A stretch of 64,000 nt of DNA from Diatrype stigma (GCA_022225965.2 JAKJXP020000084.1:153042-217041); one strand, 5' to 3'. Shown: positions 32,101-46,530, counted from the stretch's first letter. Notes: generated by a model from the sequence alone, not told the origin. Program-made: numbers and translations.

Positions 32101-35100
32101 AGGAATAAGGCTTCGAAGTTTTTATTTAACGTTATTATCTTTTAACAAAATCGATTCGCATTTTCTTTTCGTTAAGTAAATCCAAGATTTCTTTTTTTTT
32201 CCAAAAAGTAAAAGTTTTTATGTAATCCTTAATGGCATTCGTTAGGGCAGGTTTTTTATTACATATATGGATTTCGTAACGGCTTTCGATCTTTGGCAAT
32301 TTAATAAGCCGGGATATTCCTAATAACGGTAAACCTTTATTAGGTTTTTTATAATTGCTACGGATAGTTTTTTATACGTTTTTTGGTATTGCCTTTTTTA
32401 ATATAAAGGCTTTTAGCATCTCGTTAGTAATACCGAATTTATTAAATAGCCAAAAGTTCGGTTCGTTAGATTCGTTAAGCTCCGGGTTATCGACATCTTT
32501 ATGCGTTATTACGCGCCTACGTAAAAAAATCTTCTTTCGTTAAATCGTTATAGGCACTTCGAAATTCTAATATAACGTAATGGTGGCTATTTCGTAAGGG
32601 TAATCGAAAACGAATCCATAATTATATAAAAAATCATTTCCGATAAAGAAATTTAGGGCCAACTTTTTTATAATTCATGCCGTAATTATAACGATTCCGG
32701 TTTTCGTTATATTATATAAGATTCCCGATAAATAAAAGTTAAAAGTTATACGTTCCTTAAGCAAAATTCGACCTTCGAGTTTTTTTACGTAAATTCCGTT
32801 ATATATAAATAAAGCAGTATTTGGAATATATTAATTTAACCATTTGCGGCTAATTAATACGTTTAAATATCCCGAATCGAAACAAATCGTCGTTACATTT
32901 CGGGAATTTCTAAAATATGCATATATAATATAATATATATATTTATTTCATGCTAGGCCTTTAAGTTCGCAATCGAAAAGTTTTGCATTTATAAAATCGA
33001 ACACATTATCGGCCATAAACGCATTAATGTTATCCGGTTTTATTTAAGGGTTTTGCGAAACGTTTTGGGCAATATCGTTACGTTTACGATATTGCTGGGT
33101 AATAATATATACGAAAAATTCGAAACGAAAGTTAAATTTGGCCTTATAGCTTTAATATGTTAATGTTTTAAATGCCATTTTGTTTTAATTTTTGGCATAT
33201 CGTTTTTGGATGGCACGTTATTTAAAATTCGATTTATTAAAGCCGTTACGGTTATTACGTTGTTACATCGAAAAGTAATTTAAAGCAGTTTCATTTTCGG
33301 CAATATTTTCGTATAACTTTTCCTTACCTTCGGAAATAAACTTTTTAATTATAAAATAATCTTTATTTTTTAGTTTAGCTGTATAAATATTAATGTTTAA
33401 ATTGTTAATTTTTAAAAAGACCTCGTTTTTAATGCCGTAACAAGAATTTCCGGATTTTTTAGGTTTAATTCATTTTTATTAACGACGGATATAAGGGCGG
33501 AAGGATTTACGAAAACGGTAATCGTTTTTTTCGTTACGGTATTCGCAATTACGATTATTACGGCCTTTATAATTACCGGATTTATATCCGTTATTGTTAT
33601 AGTTTTTATTATTATTCTTATTTTTATTTTTATTATTATCCTTATTTTTGCTACGATTAAATTAAAAACCGTTACGACCATTATAGCGATTTTTACCTTT
33701 TTAATATCCGGAATTGCCCGTAACAATATCGTTAGGATTAAAATCTAAGGCAGAATCAGCAGTACCGTTAGCCAGAAATTTTTGGGTTATGTTTGCAAAA
33801 GCGGCGCTAAGTAATTTTTGGCCCTATTCGTTTACGGGTTATTTTTTAAATATAAAAGCCTTATTAATAAAGTTTATTTTTAAGGCATAAAGGTTAATTT
33901 TAGAATTAATAGAATTTAAAACAATAAGTTTATAACTTATCGTTTTTTTTATATGGATTATGAATTTATTTAATTTAATATTAGGTTTTAATTTAATAAT
34001 ATGGGTTTTTAATTAAAAATATAATAAATTCCATATTTATAATATTTATTGGCCGAATCGTATTAATTCGATAGCCTTATAGGTTTTTATGATTTTTATT
34101 GCCCATAAAGTAATTAAGATTTCTTAACGGTAAGAATTTTCCGTTAACTTTAATTCCGCGTTATTAAAATATTCGAAAGCTTAGGCCGGGTTCGGTCGGA
34201 ATTTATTAATGGTTTTGGCTAATGCTATATTTATATTGTTATGTATAATTTATTTAAAAATAAGATTTAATTAAGCGATATATTAAAATTAAGCTTCCTT
34301 ACGAAGCAATTAAAGAAAATTCGCCTCGATAATTTTCTTTTTAACCTAATTTTTTACGGCTTTTTTAATCGATTCTTCGAATAAAAATACGTTACGTCAA
34401 TAAATGTTAACGCCGATCGTAATAAATTTTTTAGCGCCATAAGAAATGTTAAAATTAAGATGAAAATAGCCGATATTTTGGATTTTCCAGCCATAAATGA
34501 AACGTTTGGAACTTTGATTTTCGGTAATACCCTTAATTAAATTTCCGAAATATTTAGAAATTAAAGCGGCAGCAATGGCAGCGCCCATTTTTGCGATACG
34601 TTAAATAGCATCTTAATTAGGGCCTGAATTAACGGGTTAATTTTTTCCGTTACCGGCAAAAAGGGCATTACCTTTAAACCTTTTAATTCCAGAATTTCCT
34701 AAATCTTAGCCGGATATTTCTAACCCTAAGGATCGTAACGGGCTTAAGTTTGGGGATTTTATAATGGAATTTCCTTAAATGGAATATAGTTCTAAAATTC
34801 GTTTGGAAAAAAGGTTTATATTCGTTGGTTTAATAAGAATAAATCCTTGGAATTCGTAAAAGCGTTAATAATCGATTTAAAATCTTTTTGTTTTATTTTA
34901 CGAAACTCCTTATTAAATTAAAAGGAAACGTTATTATTTTTAAACTCGTCGGATATTTCGTTAAGGGGCGATTTATTGATAATACGTCTAAACAGAAGGG
35001 TTTTGCGGGAAATTCGGTCCTGAATTAATGGGTTTTAAAGAGTTTTAGGTAATGGTTTTAAAGGTCTTAGCTAGGAATTGCCTTGGTATATTCGGATTTA

Positions 35101-35900
35101 TACGGTAACTTGGAACCTTTTGGAAAGAAATAAACTTTAAAACGAACGGCAAAGCATAGGGCTTTCGTTCGACCGGTTTATAAATAATAAGGGCAATTTT
35201 ATTAATGGTTGCCTTAAAGGAAAAACTAATGGCTTAGGCGTAAATACGGCTTATAATTGTTTGATATAATTTTCGGAATGTATATTAAGGTTCGAAAATT
35301 TTTATTAAGGGAAGTTTAAAAATAAGATTAAGGGGTTTTTTAATGGCTGTTGTTTATTTTGGAAATATACGTTAAGGTTTAAGAAATCTTTTTAACCAGT
35401 ATTGTTTAAATCCAAATGTAGAATTAAAGGATTTTTTAATGGCTCTTAAGGATCTTTAAGGCCTTAGGGTTTAAAGTTTAAATTAAACTTTTAGCTATTA
35501 TGAAAAGGCGAATTAAGGTTTTTCGTATTTCCGATATTCGGAATAACGAAAGCGTAAAAGTTTAAACCGAAAAAAAAAAAGAATAAGTTGGAACCTAACG
35601 CTTGGATTCGGGCTTATTTTGGATTTATAATTTAAACGTTAAGGTAATATTAGGGATCTGGATTTTAAAAGTTTGCCGTAAGCCGTTTAGATTTGCGTAT
35701 AAAATAAGTATCCCGGTATTTAGGGTCGATAAAATTATAAAATGCAGCCAAATAACTTTAAATCGAATCGTTAAGGCTTTTTATTTAACGGACGTTTAGA
35801 TTTTTAATGATATATTCGTATATTTAATAATATAACTTATATTAGCCGTAATTAATATTAAACGCTAGTTAAATGTTCTTTATAAAAAGGTTTTAAATGA
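29200..35900 (-). pseudogene. Inner gypsy Gag-Pol remnant
   Basis: Read on the minus strand: an Asn/Arg-rich Gag tail (about 33,700-33,480), then a protease site with FDSGYLNVLISRKWL (about 32,895-32,840). Reverse transcriptase follows with RRKGRVIINMQPVNKITVLNA (near 31,880), DALSFF-like, GFCNNSSYI, AFINDVIIIS (the usual YxDD now IND) and LKKSFFGYPAVILL. The integrase core and its C-terminus extend to about 29,200 (VYLKFHYGYYLSGNPNRKFF, KAGPFIVI). The order PR-RT-RH-IN identifies Ty3/gypsy. The loss of Asp in the RT site and the stops fit G-to-A/C-to-T RIP. Gag limits are approximate. Confidence 0.8.
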
Positions 35901-36240
35901 AATGCGTTATAATTAAAGAATAAAAGAATTTTACGATATTACAATATAATTATGAAATAAATCTGGGAAAACGCGAAAAAAACGGCAAATGAAATTTTAA
36001 ATGGTATTATATTAAAAGGAATTTTTAATATAATGGTAACCAGCGTATTAAAATTGGTCGAATATTAAAGTATTTTCGGACGAAAAAACTTCGTATAATA
36101 TACTTTAAGTAATCCAGTTTTTCGAGAATTTGTACAGCAGAGCAAAAAATTAACGAAAAGGAGTATAATATAGGTAAAAGGTATTTATACGATAATATAG
36201 ACTTTTAGGTCCGTAAATCGACGAAGAAATGCTATTAGAA

Positions 36241-36387
36241 TGACATAAGGCAAATGCGGTTAATGAAATAAGTAAAATGATAATGATTCTAAGTGGAAGA
36301 TTAAAGGAGACAGAGTCTTTAGTACACACTTATAAAATATATAAACCCTGCTAACTAAGGGCCAACTAAGGTTTGGAGCCCGTATTA
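36241..36387 (-). repeat. Inner gypsy 5' LTR
   Basis: 147 bases, starting TGACATAAGG on the plus strand and ending GAGCCCGTATTA, with ATATT immediately after. It is less mutated than its partner, keeping AGTGGAAGATTAAAGGAGAC where the partner has A in place of several G. Confidence 0.85.
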
Positions 36388-36392
36388 ATATT
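36388..36392. repeat. Target-site duplication ATATT (right) of inner gypsy
   Basis: It matches 26,716-26,720 exactly. The outer gypsy sequence resumes immediately after it. Confidence 0.85.
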
Positions 36393-39300
36393 CTTATTAT
36401 ATATAATAATTATAAAACCCAAAATATCTAAAACCGGTATCGTACGTTCCCGATATATATATCTAAAATTCGTCATTAACGTATCCGGATATTTAATATT
36501 CGGATATACGGATACCGGTTTATTAAACGAAATAATAAACAAAAACTGGTTATATAAGCATTTTCTTATAGCCATAAGAATTTACGCCGACCTTATTACG
36601 GTAATAAGCATTAAAAAACCGATTACGTTAATCGAAAAAGCAAAATAAATAATGGATGTTTCCGTTAAGCTGGGAAATATTAAAGTTGTTTTATAATTCC
36701 CAATCGAAGCTTGGATTTATAAGAATTTCGAATCCAAGCTGTTATTTGGAAATTCGTGGCTTAATAGCTATGGAGTTATTATAAATTATACAAAAAAGTG
36801 TTTTAAATTAGCGTTTTATAAAGGCTTTGGTTTTAATTTCGAAGTTATTTAAAAAATGCTTCTTATTAAAAAATAAATAATCGCCAGAATTAATATAATT
36901 ATATTACCGCATACGATGGCTATAATTTTTACCAAATTTATAAAATTAAGTAATATTAACGAATACGGAAATAAAAAAGCTTATATTTTTATGGTTATAT
37001 TTCCGGATGTTATAAATGCAATTATTAATGCGAATATTTCGAAATTTATTTTTATTTTTAATTATATAAACGAACCGATTATTATATACCGGAATATGCG
37101 TTTAGGCCAAATTACGGATATAAAAGATGCTTATTATATAAATATTAATTAAACGAAGATAATAATAACCCAAACGGCAATATTTATAGCAATGAAATGC
37201 TTAAACGAAATCTTTCGATTATTTATATTCAAAAAAATCGATATAATAAACTAACTAATGCACGCCTTTACCTTAAAAAAAGCTACCTTATAAAACATAT
37301 AAAAAGCTATAAACGGTTTAGGAAAACCGCCAAAAAAATATACGAAACCCTATTATTACGAATATACCATTAATCCAATAAAACCAAATGACGATCCTAA
37401 AATCCATATAAAAAACGGCGTTATTATATCGGCGGCAAATAAAACTTTAACAGCCAAAATTTAAACGGTATTCGAAAAATCCGACGTTTAAAGAAACAAA
37501 GGTATTATATTCATGCTAGAAAAAAAAATAATACGTATGGACTTAATAAAAACATAATAAAAACAAAACATCCAAATACGTTTATATCGATTAGGCAAAA
37601 CAAAATAAAGAATTTTTCGATAAATTATTTAATAGCATGCATAATATTAAGCGTTTAAATTAAATAAAAAAATTTATACTTTTCGGTTATTCCGTTTTCG
37701 TAATATGGAAAATAATAAACGGAACAAAAAAAGAAAAAGTCGTCGTAAACCTTAAAGCCTTAAACGACATCGTCGTTTCAGACGTATATCTCATGCCTTA
37801 TTAAGAAAATATTTTATTTTTTGCTTTTAGAAAAACGTATATTATTATTTTCGATGCATTAGCATTTTTTTATTAATTACTAATATATTTAAAATATCGG
37901 AATAAAATAATTATTATTTCATTAAAGGGATTCGAAATATTAAACGTCGTATTAATGGGTTTTCGAAATAGTTTACCGTTCGTATAGCGGTTTATAAACC
38001 AAAGGCTTTATAATTATAAAAAGTTTTATAAGGCATATATTAATAATATTACAATTGCAAATAATTCGAAAAACGAATATTTAATATATTTTAATATTAT
38101 ACTTATGTTATTCGAAAATATCGGTTTTTTCTTAAATCCAAAAAAATCTTTTAATAAATACGATTCCATACGGTTATTCGGACTTAAAATTAATGGATTT
38201 GGCGTAACCATCGATAAGGAAAAACTGGAAACCATTACGAAAATCGAGTTTCCAAAAATACTGAAAAGCTTAAAAACATACATCGGAATAACTATATGGC
38301 TAAAAAAATATATATCTTAATATTAATAAAAAGCAAAGCCATTATAAAAACGCAAAATAAATATATTGGCCGAAAAACGAAAATTAGGCGAATTATTTAA
38401 GTCCATAATAATTCAAAAAAAAAGAATTTTCGAATAAAAGGTTCGAACCTATTAAAGCCGAAAAAAAAAGTTTCTAGCTGTTATAAAACGTTTTCGGACG
38501 AAGAATTTATTTTATTTACTAGAATTCAAAACGAAAGATATTTATTACGCTCGATATATTCAAATAACAAAATTTCGGTATTATGGTTTTTTATTTACGT
38601 ATATTATAAATAAACGGCTTTATTTTCTTTAATAATATCGAAATTATATTATATCTTAATAAAATGCTTATAAAAACGAAACGTAAATATAAAGCCATAA
38701 AATTTAAAATAATAAGTTTCGTATAAACATATTATTAATTACGTTTATAAATCCAATTATATATAAAAAACATAATTATATTAATAAATTATAAAGCTAT
38801 TAAAGAAATAATTACGTAATAAAATTTAAACTTTATTAACGCAATAAAAAATAATCCTCGTTTAATTATAGCCTTAATATATTTAAAATAATTTAAACTA
38901 AACGTTAAACATATATTAAGAAAAACGAATTTCGTTTTAAATGCGTTATTTAAATTGCCGGTTAAAAATAATTTTACGAACGAAAAGAAAATAATTGAAA
39001 AGAAAATACGTTTAACGATATTATTAAGGACTTTAGTTATATATATATATAATTCGCTATATTTTCCGATTTTAAAATAAAACTATTAAACGGATATAAA
39101 GAAAACAATAAACTAATTAAAAATTTTTAGCACTTAAAGAAACGTAAAAACAAAACAATGGCGAAAATCGAAAAACGATTGCCTAAAGCTTTAAAAAAAA
39201 AAACAAAACGAATTAAATTCGAGGCTCGAACGATTACGAAATTTAAAATCGTTCGATATAAAAGAAATACGTTTTACGATAAAAAACGATTTACTTTATA

Positions 39301-40650
39301 ACGTATTTTCGAAAGAAATTAAGCGATTAGTAATATTAAATAGCTATTACGAAAACATTTTGCGAATGGTATACGACTAAAAGCATTATTTTAATACGGC
39401 CCGTATGATACAAAATTTAAAAAGGCTTTATATCCGAAGTTTTATACGAAAAATTAGGAATTATTATCGGTTTTATTCCGAATATATTAAAAACAAAACG
39501 AATTAAAATATGCCTTTTGGCTTATTAAAACCTATTATTTCGAATTTAATACCATATTATTGCGTTTCGTAAAACTTTATTATTGGATTGCCCAAAATGT
39601 TAGCCGTAAATACCTTTTAAAGAATGCCAAAATACGAAATATATAATGCATTAATAATAATGGTCTGCAGATTCTTAAAAAAAAATTAATTCCAGGGCAT
39701 TTAATATATATAATAAAGAAATGGGCTATAATTATATTAAAAACATTGCAACTATATAACTAAAAATTGCCAAAACGAATTATATTTAATCGAAATTTAA
39801 AATTTACGTTTAAGTTTTAACAAACGATTTTTATACGAATAGGAATAATATTAAATTTTATTATAACGTTTTATTTATAAAAAAACGGCCAAATAAAAAA
39901 ACGGAACCAAAATATCGAAATCGCAATTCGATATTATATAATGACATTTAAAAAACCATAAGTCGTTATTATATTAATATTATAGCATAATACAAATAAT
40001 TCGAAATCGGAAATGTTCGGAAAATCGCCAAACGAAATAACGTTCGGTTTTAAGCCATTATTTTTAATATTTATTCTTAAGGTATTATAAACTTCTATTA
40101 ATTTCGAAACCATTAAATAATTATATTAACGAAACATATAAGTTATTATAAATTTTGCAGCAGTTAATAATAAATTCCGATATAATAAAAACCATATCCC
40201 GTTAAAGTTTAACGTTAAAAACGAAATATACTTAAAGTTATATAAAAAGTATAAGCTATTAAAGAATTCGTTTAAAAATGGTTAAAATAACGAATTAATT
40301 CTTTAATAATAATAAAAACAATTAAAGATTTTATTTACGAACTTGGTTTTTCGAAACATTAAAAGATATACAAAATAATTTCAATAATACATTTAACCAA
40401 AAATCCGGAAAACATAAATCCATAAAAAAAACGTTTATTTTTAAAACAAGTTATTATCGAAAGAAACGACGACGAATAAATATCTTACGAATTAAAATTC
40501 TTGCTTAAAAAACGAATTAATAAGCAAAGCAAATTAACGTTCGAATATTTAATAAAATAAAAGAAATAACCGTTATAATAAAACGAATAATATTTAAAAT
40601 AATTACTTGTGCAAAACGTTGTTAAATTAATATACAAATTCGACCGAAAA
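36393..40650 (+). pseudogene. Outer gypsy Pol remnant (chromovirus type)
   Basis: Plus-strand frames, broken by stops, show a protease end with WIYKNFESKLLFGNSWLNSYG (about 36,712-36,775). Reverse transcriptase follows with VVNLKALNDIVVSDVYLMP (37,741-37,800), FDALAFFY and then FFLNPKKSFNKYDSIRLFGLK with FPKILKSLKTYIGITIWLKKYI (38,105-38,320). The integrase core has FIIGLPKMLAVNT and MPKYEIYNALIIMV (about 39,570-39,680). A chromodomain-like end lies at about 40,480-40,640 (ISYELKFLLKKRINK, FEYLIK, NVVKLIYKFDRK). The chromodomain makes it a chromovirus. The RIP-damaged frame continues from the gag region left of the nested inner element. Confidence 0.8.
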
Positions 40651-41028
40651 TACAAATTAATTTTAAAAAAACTAAAACTTAAAAACGACGACGTTATTTT
40701 TTTAATACGTTAATAGCTATAAAATCCGATTAAAAACTAATATAAATAATTCCAAAAACTAATATAAAGGTTTAGATATTAATACATTATAGTCACCAAT
40801 AAAAATCACTTATAAAACATTAAAACCCAAGCATTATAATATATTTATATGTCCATAATTCCGTATATATATATATATATATAAATTATATAATAATAAA
40901 AGAAAAAGTTTTTCGGAATAAATATAAGCTTTTCGCTATTTTCTTTTTTCTTTTATCATTTTTTGGTACCGATTTGTCTTTTTAATTTCTTTATTCTTAA
41001 AACGATTTTTATAATACGCAATAATAAA

Positions 41029-43008
41029 ATGGCAAACGCAGAAATCGAAAATAAGGTTTTTTTTAATAAGACCTTTTCGTACGGAAATATTAAGTTATTA
41101 ATATCGGCAAGAATTAAAAATTACGTAAATACTTTTTAAATGCGATAAATAAAGATTAACAAATCAAACTTTGCGTTACTATCGAAAACAGAAATGGCCT
41201 CGAATAAATATAAAAAAATGCCAAAAGAAAATGCAAAAATAATTAAAGGTTTTAAAAACGCAAAGAATTATTAAAAAAAAGGTTTTTAAAATATACATGC
41301 TTCCGATAAATATGGATTTGGAATTAATAATCGACGCGTTAACGAAAATTAATCCTACGAATTAACCAGCAAATTCGAAAATTTAGCAAAATATATTAAA
41401 AATATTAATAATGATTATCGACAAAAAATATAGGGATAATTAAAAAAACGATTCGAATTATAAATATCGGCTGTTTTTTATAAAAGAAATAAAAGCGTTC
41501 CGAATATATAAAAACGCGAATAAATTTAATTTTTAACCGCAAAAGATATTATTAAAATTATAATAGGCCGAAATAAAGTAATACATTATATTAATAAACG
41601 TTAAACGAATTCCAGCCTATTAAAAGAAATATTATAATAGGAACAATCTGGCTTATAAAAAATGCGTATCGATTATTAAGCCAATATTAGCCAAAACAGC
41701 CAAAATATCCAAAACTTCTAATATTTCCAAGTTAAGGCCTTAACCGTTACGAATAACCCAATTTAAAAAAACATCGCCGAAATAAGCATATATAAAACCA
41801 GCTTTTTTAAGCGGCTTTATATTTATAGTAATAATAACGTTCTTATTATAAGCATTTTAATCATAATTCGCCAATATTGCTGGCTTAAAACAAAAAATAA
41901 TACTACAAAACGAATATAAATAAGTTATATAAAATATTAATAACTTGCTAAATCCTTAATTTAAATACAAAACAAATATATATATAATTAACAAATTAAA
42001 CGAATATAATTTTATTAAAATAATAATTAATATTATCGGAAATAATATTATAACATTAAATAAAACTTTCGACGAATAAATTAATTATAACGAAATTTAA
42101 TTGCATTTATATAATAAGGCTATTTAATTATAAACATTATTGGATAATATATTAACGTTATATATAACCGACGTCTTATAAAAAATATCCAATATTCCCG
42201 AACGAAATATATTCGAACGTAAAAATCTTAAGAAATACCTTAAAAAAACAAACGCGGCAAAAAGAAATAAACGACATCCTTATATTATAATTAAGAAATA
42301 AATCGATAGCATTCGGCATAATATACGAAATAAACTTACGTAATACGAATGCATTAGCAATATTATTAATATAAATAATAAACATAAAAACATAAATAAT
42401 AAGCATTGCATTAAAATTAAATCTTATTACGAAGTTATTATTATTTCTACGTATATCTTTGCCATTTTTTGGGCCACAAAAGCTGCATTCGTTTTTTCGT
42501 AAGATACATTTATTACCAATATTTAAAACCCAAAATATAATACGTTTTTTCTTATTAACGGCCCAATATAAAATTCCTAAACCAATGTTTTATATTTCAA
42601 AAGCGGCTTATACGTTATTATTAAAAATACATTAAATATTAAAACCAATATTTACGGCTTTAAAAGCAATTTATACGTTATCCCTAAAACCAATATTTAA
42701 AGCCCTAAAAACAATTTATACGTTATCGTTAACGTCGCATTAAATAATAATAACGTACCAAATATTAAACTTATAAAATATAATTAAATAAGGCATATTT
42801 AATACAAAAAAACGATTTAAATTACGTTTTTTAGCAAACAATAACGTCCGAATTATTATAGCCACAGCTAATGTTTTACCAAAAAAAGTCTTCGGATTCG
42901 TTAATGGATTCCAACAATTCAATTCCGGCCGCGCCAAAAAGGAAATTTTTAAACAAGGCCTCCGAAGAATTAAAGAAAGCAGCCAAGAAAATTCGTATTA
43001 CTAAATAA
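41029..43008 (+). pseudogene. Third ORF of outer gypsy, downstream of integrase
   Basis: An ATG at 41,029 (MANAEIENKVFFNKTFSYGN) and a TAA at 43,006 are in the same frame, 659 codons apart, with RIP stops between. The middle contains imperfect repeats around 42,600-42,730 (FKSNLYVIPKTN / PKNNLYVIV pattern). The C-terminus is fairly well preserved (MDSNNSIPAAPKRKF, NKASEELKKAAKKIRITK) and ends about 50 bases before the right LTR. No family was recognised. The layout (N-terminal domain, Pro-type repeats, basic C-terminus) resembles the third ORF of the inner element, though I see no clear residue similarity. The interval 40,650-41,028 between it and integrase shows nothing else. Confidence 0.5.
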
Positions 43009-43055
43009 ACAACGTTAACGAAACGTTAATAATATCTCTCGAGAAAAAGGCAAGT

Positions 43056-43211
43056 TGTTACAGGAAGCTTCCTTATTTGAAAGCTCCTTTTTTTAACTAA
43101 AAGACAATAAGTCCTGTCTTTCATTATATTAATAAATCTTATTAGCTTACTTATAGCTAATCTTTTCCTAAAAGAATTATCATCGTCTTTTACTTAAAGT
43201 TTGTCCTTATA
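43056..43211 (+). repeat. Outer gypsy right LTR
   Basis: 156 bases from TGTTACAGGAAGCTTCC to GTCCTTATA. A purine-rich tract (GAGAAAAAGGCAAG, 43,041-43,054) precedes it, as expected for the 3' LTR of a plus-strand element. ATTAT (43,212-43,216) follows and matches 13,498-13,502 before the left LTR. The terminal CA reads TA. Confidence 0.85.
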
Positions 43212-43270
43212 ATTATTATAAATAATAAGTTACGATATGAAATCCTTTTAAATTCGTAAATTAATTTATT
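43212..43270 (+). repeat. Repeat R1, right part
   Basis: ATTATTATAAATAATAAG followed by the CCTTTTAAATTCGTAAATTAATTTATT end. It matches 54,919-54,976, the right end of R2, where the same two parts are joined without the gypsy insertion. R2 therefore shows the empty site. R1 ends where R2 begins (shared TT at 43,269-43,270), so the copies are head to tail. Confidence 0.7.
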
Positions 43271-46130
43271 TATAAATCATTTTAAGAATTCGATTAAAAC
43301 ATATTAAAATAATATATTAATAATATAAGCCCTTTTAAAAGCCGGCCGTTATAACGTTCGAAAAACGTTATTACGTAACGTTTCGTAAGGTTATTATTAC
43401 GTTCGTAAAGGCCGTTTTTAATTATTTAAATAATGCCTTTAAATAAAAATATTATAAAAACGGCTTATAGCGGTTTATACGAATCCTTTACGTAAAAACA
43501 TTATAACGTTCGTAAAAATAACCGAAAGCTATTTTCCCGGCCGGCTTAAGGCAATTTAATTTATTTTATTTATTATTATTTTTTTCGAATATAAAAAAAA
43601 AATTATTAATTCGTTTTTAACTATTCGCATATGAAATAGCGTTATAAATATAAAAGGCTTATTAAAAACGTTTTATAATACCGACGTACGGCATTAAAAA
43701 ACCATTTACTTAATAACTTAATATTTTTTTTGCTTATGCCGAAATCGAAAGCGTATTATACGGCCTTTCGGCAAAAATTATAATCCGAATACGTATTAAA
43801 AGAAATTCCGACCCGTATTAAGCAAGCCCGAAATACGGCAAAAGCGCATTTACGAATAAAAACGCCGCCCCATAAACGAAATAAAAATTATCGGCTTAAG
43901 TTATATTCGAAATTCGAATTTTATCGTAATTATTTAGTTATATAAAAATAAAAACATATAATATTGTTTATAACTTTTATTATTAAGGTTATTCCGTTTT
44001 TATTTCGATTCGTTTTATTAAATCGAAATAATAACCGGAAATGATTTTTCCGTTCGAAAAGAACAACGCAAAATAAAGAAAACTTTTCGTGCCTATATCG
44101 GACCGAATCGCCGGCGTCGGTTTCGGTATATGTAATTTCGCCTAAGCGAAAAAAATCCGCTTATGCCGTTATAAAAACGGCGTTAATTGCGAATGTATTT
44201 CCGAAATTTTCGCCCGCCGTTGCTTCGGAATTAACGAATCGTTAAAACGTAGCTTTGGAAATGAAGGGCTTTTTTTTGATTCGTACCGGTTTATATAAAA
44301 ACAAATATTTCGCTTTTTATATTAAACGTTTTATATATGCGTTTTCGAAAATTGCTATATCGTAATTTATATTAACATATATTAAACGTATAAATGTTAA
44401 GTATTTTTTTATTATAAGGCCCCGGAATTAATTTTATATTCGATTAAAAGCCCGATTAAATATTTATTTCGAAAAAATAATTGCTATTACCGGTTACGGT
44501 ATAAATGCGTGCCGTCGGCATTATAATTCGTACGAACGTATTATTGTATTATAAATTTTTCGAATATTCGAAATAAATCCGGTTCAAAATAACCTTACGT
44601 AATTTTCGTTAAGAAAAATTCGTAATATTCGTATTACGAAATTATCCGGAAATTTCATATTATAAACGTTTATTAATTAAAATATAAATTGATAATTAAT
44701 TATTAATTCCGTCGAAAAAACGCATTCGCGAATATATTTTCGGCCGACGATATACGTATCGTTATAAAATTAATATCGAATTTCGCCGAACAAACGAAAA
44801 CGTTACGAAAGGCATTTATTAAAGGGATTACCTTTATTTTAAAATTAAGCAAGCCGTATTAAGCCGTTATATTATCGATATATACGATAATCGTATCGTA
44901 TATTTAAATTAAACCGAATAACAAAAAAGCTTTTTAAATTGCAATTAATTCGAAAGTATTAATTAAAAATTGCAATTCGTTTTTACCGAATAAACAATAA
45001 AAGGCTTAAATAACCGGAATAAATAAGTTCGTATATTAATTTTTTTAAGCCGGATTTTCGCGATATTAAAAGCTACCGAATGCGAATTTCGAAAAATCCG
45101 TAAATAAATAAAAAACCGTTCGATTCGAATTTATTAATAAATAAATGCTATTAAAGTTTCGGAAAAAATCTTTTTATTATCGTAAATCCTATACGGCGCC
45201 GTTATTAAACGGATAATATAAACGTAAATTACGTATAAAAACGAAAAAGCCCCAAATCCCGTATAAAAAGGGCTTATTTAAGGATATTACCGTTACGTAA
45301 AAACTTAAAAAACCGGCGATTCGCTTAACTTAATAACCGAAAAAAATACTTATAATAAAAATATCGATAATTAATTTATTAACTTTTATAAATTTTCGTT
45401 TTAATAAGCGGGCGTTTATTAACGTTATATCGATTTCGATTCCGAAAATTTCGAAGGTTATATTTTAGCCGTTTTTTCCGGAATTCGAAAAAATTCTTAA
45501 CGCGATAATTAATTTATTATAAAAAAAATATAACGAAATCGCGATTTTTCCGAAAGAAAATACGAAAATAAAGTCGTCGAAATAATAAGCGATTAATATT
45601 TCGATAAACAATACGAAAAGCATTTAATAAAAGACTTTTATAAATAAGTTAAATAAATACGAAGCCGTATAAAAGCCGACTAAAAATTATTTTCGTAATA
45701 AAGCCTTTTGCGACATTTAAAGCCGAATAGTCGATATTACGATGCCATTACGGGTACCATACGAAACGCGTCCTTAAGGTTTTTCTTAACGAAAAAAAAC
45801 CTTTTATTAAAGCGGCGTACGAAATCGAAAACGTTTTCGATCGTAATATATTTAAATATAGCATTTATTTCCGAAATTTAATCGTTAATCGAGTTTTTCG
45901 AAAAGTAAAAAAAATAATATATCTTATGCTACTTTTCGTTCGGTTTTAATACGAAACCGAACGGGAAAAAAACAAAACCGGGCGGCAAAAGAAAACGAAA
46001 CGAAAGCAATACAATCGAACGTAAAATCGTCCTTTAATTATTATTAAATTATCGCCGGATTTTCGTAAGCTATTGCGAAACTTCCGAAAATTACCGATAA
46101 AAATTATTACGTATAGCCGAATTAAATGCC

Positions 46131-46530
46131 TGTAGGATTTGCTAAATGCAGCAAGACAGTATAACAAAGCAACTACAAAGGAGTTGCACTTATACAGCAG
46201 AATTACTGTTAGGAACGGTATACTGCCGGAAGCAATTACTGTATGAAATAAAGGAAACAAGGACTTCCAATATAATAGAAAGGATAGGAACAATTACCGC
46301 ATTAGGAAATACTCTATATATAAATAGGGGTAACAGCCACCTAGCTGATATATAAGAAGTCGGGACCTAACACACATATACACACACACTTATACACATA
46401 CACGAATATTACTTCCTACTTAAATAACTACCTTTATATACGTCTGCTTAACCTTACTTAATGCCTATTTATTCCACTGCTACATCCGTATTATTCAATA
46501 CAATATAACCATATACCGTATAATCTTATA
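46131..46530 (+). repeat. Copia 1 5' LTR
   Basis: 400 bases. It matches the 3' LTR closely and carries a short CA/TA microsatellite near 46,370-46,400 whose length differs between copies. Confidence 0.9.

Larger units (their letters stand above)
26721..36387 (-). mobile_element. Inner Ty3/gypsy retrotransposon, complete, RIP-mutated, with a third ORF
   Basis: Two 147-base LTRs (26,721-26,867 and 36,241-36,387) differ by RIP-type transitions and are flanked by ATATT. The coding order is on the minus strand. From the right: Gag region (about 36,240-33,400), protease, reverse transcriptase, RNase H and integrase (to about 29,200). Then comes an additional ORF (28,660-27,020), a purine-rich tract (AAGGGGAAATAA) and the left LTR, which is therefore the 3' LTR. 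Length is 9,667 bp. It is inserted in the gag/protease region of the outer gypsy. All frames carry stops, so it is dead. Confidence 0.9.

Noticed and set aside
45946..46293. 115-codon minus-strand frame across the R2/copia border
   Set aside because: It spans an insertion junction and lies antisense to the LTR, so it cannot be an ancestral gene. Similar LTR frames near 53,095, 57,546 and 63,647 are rejected too.
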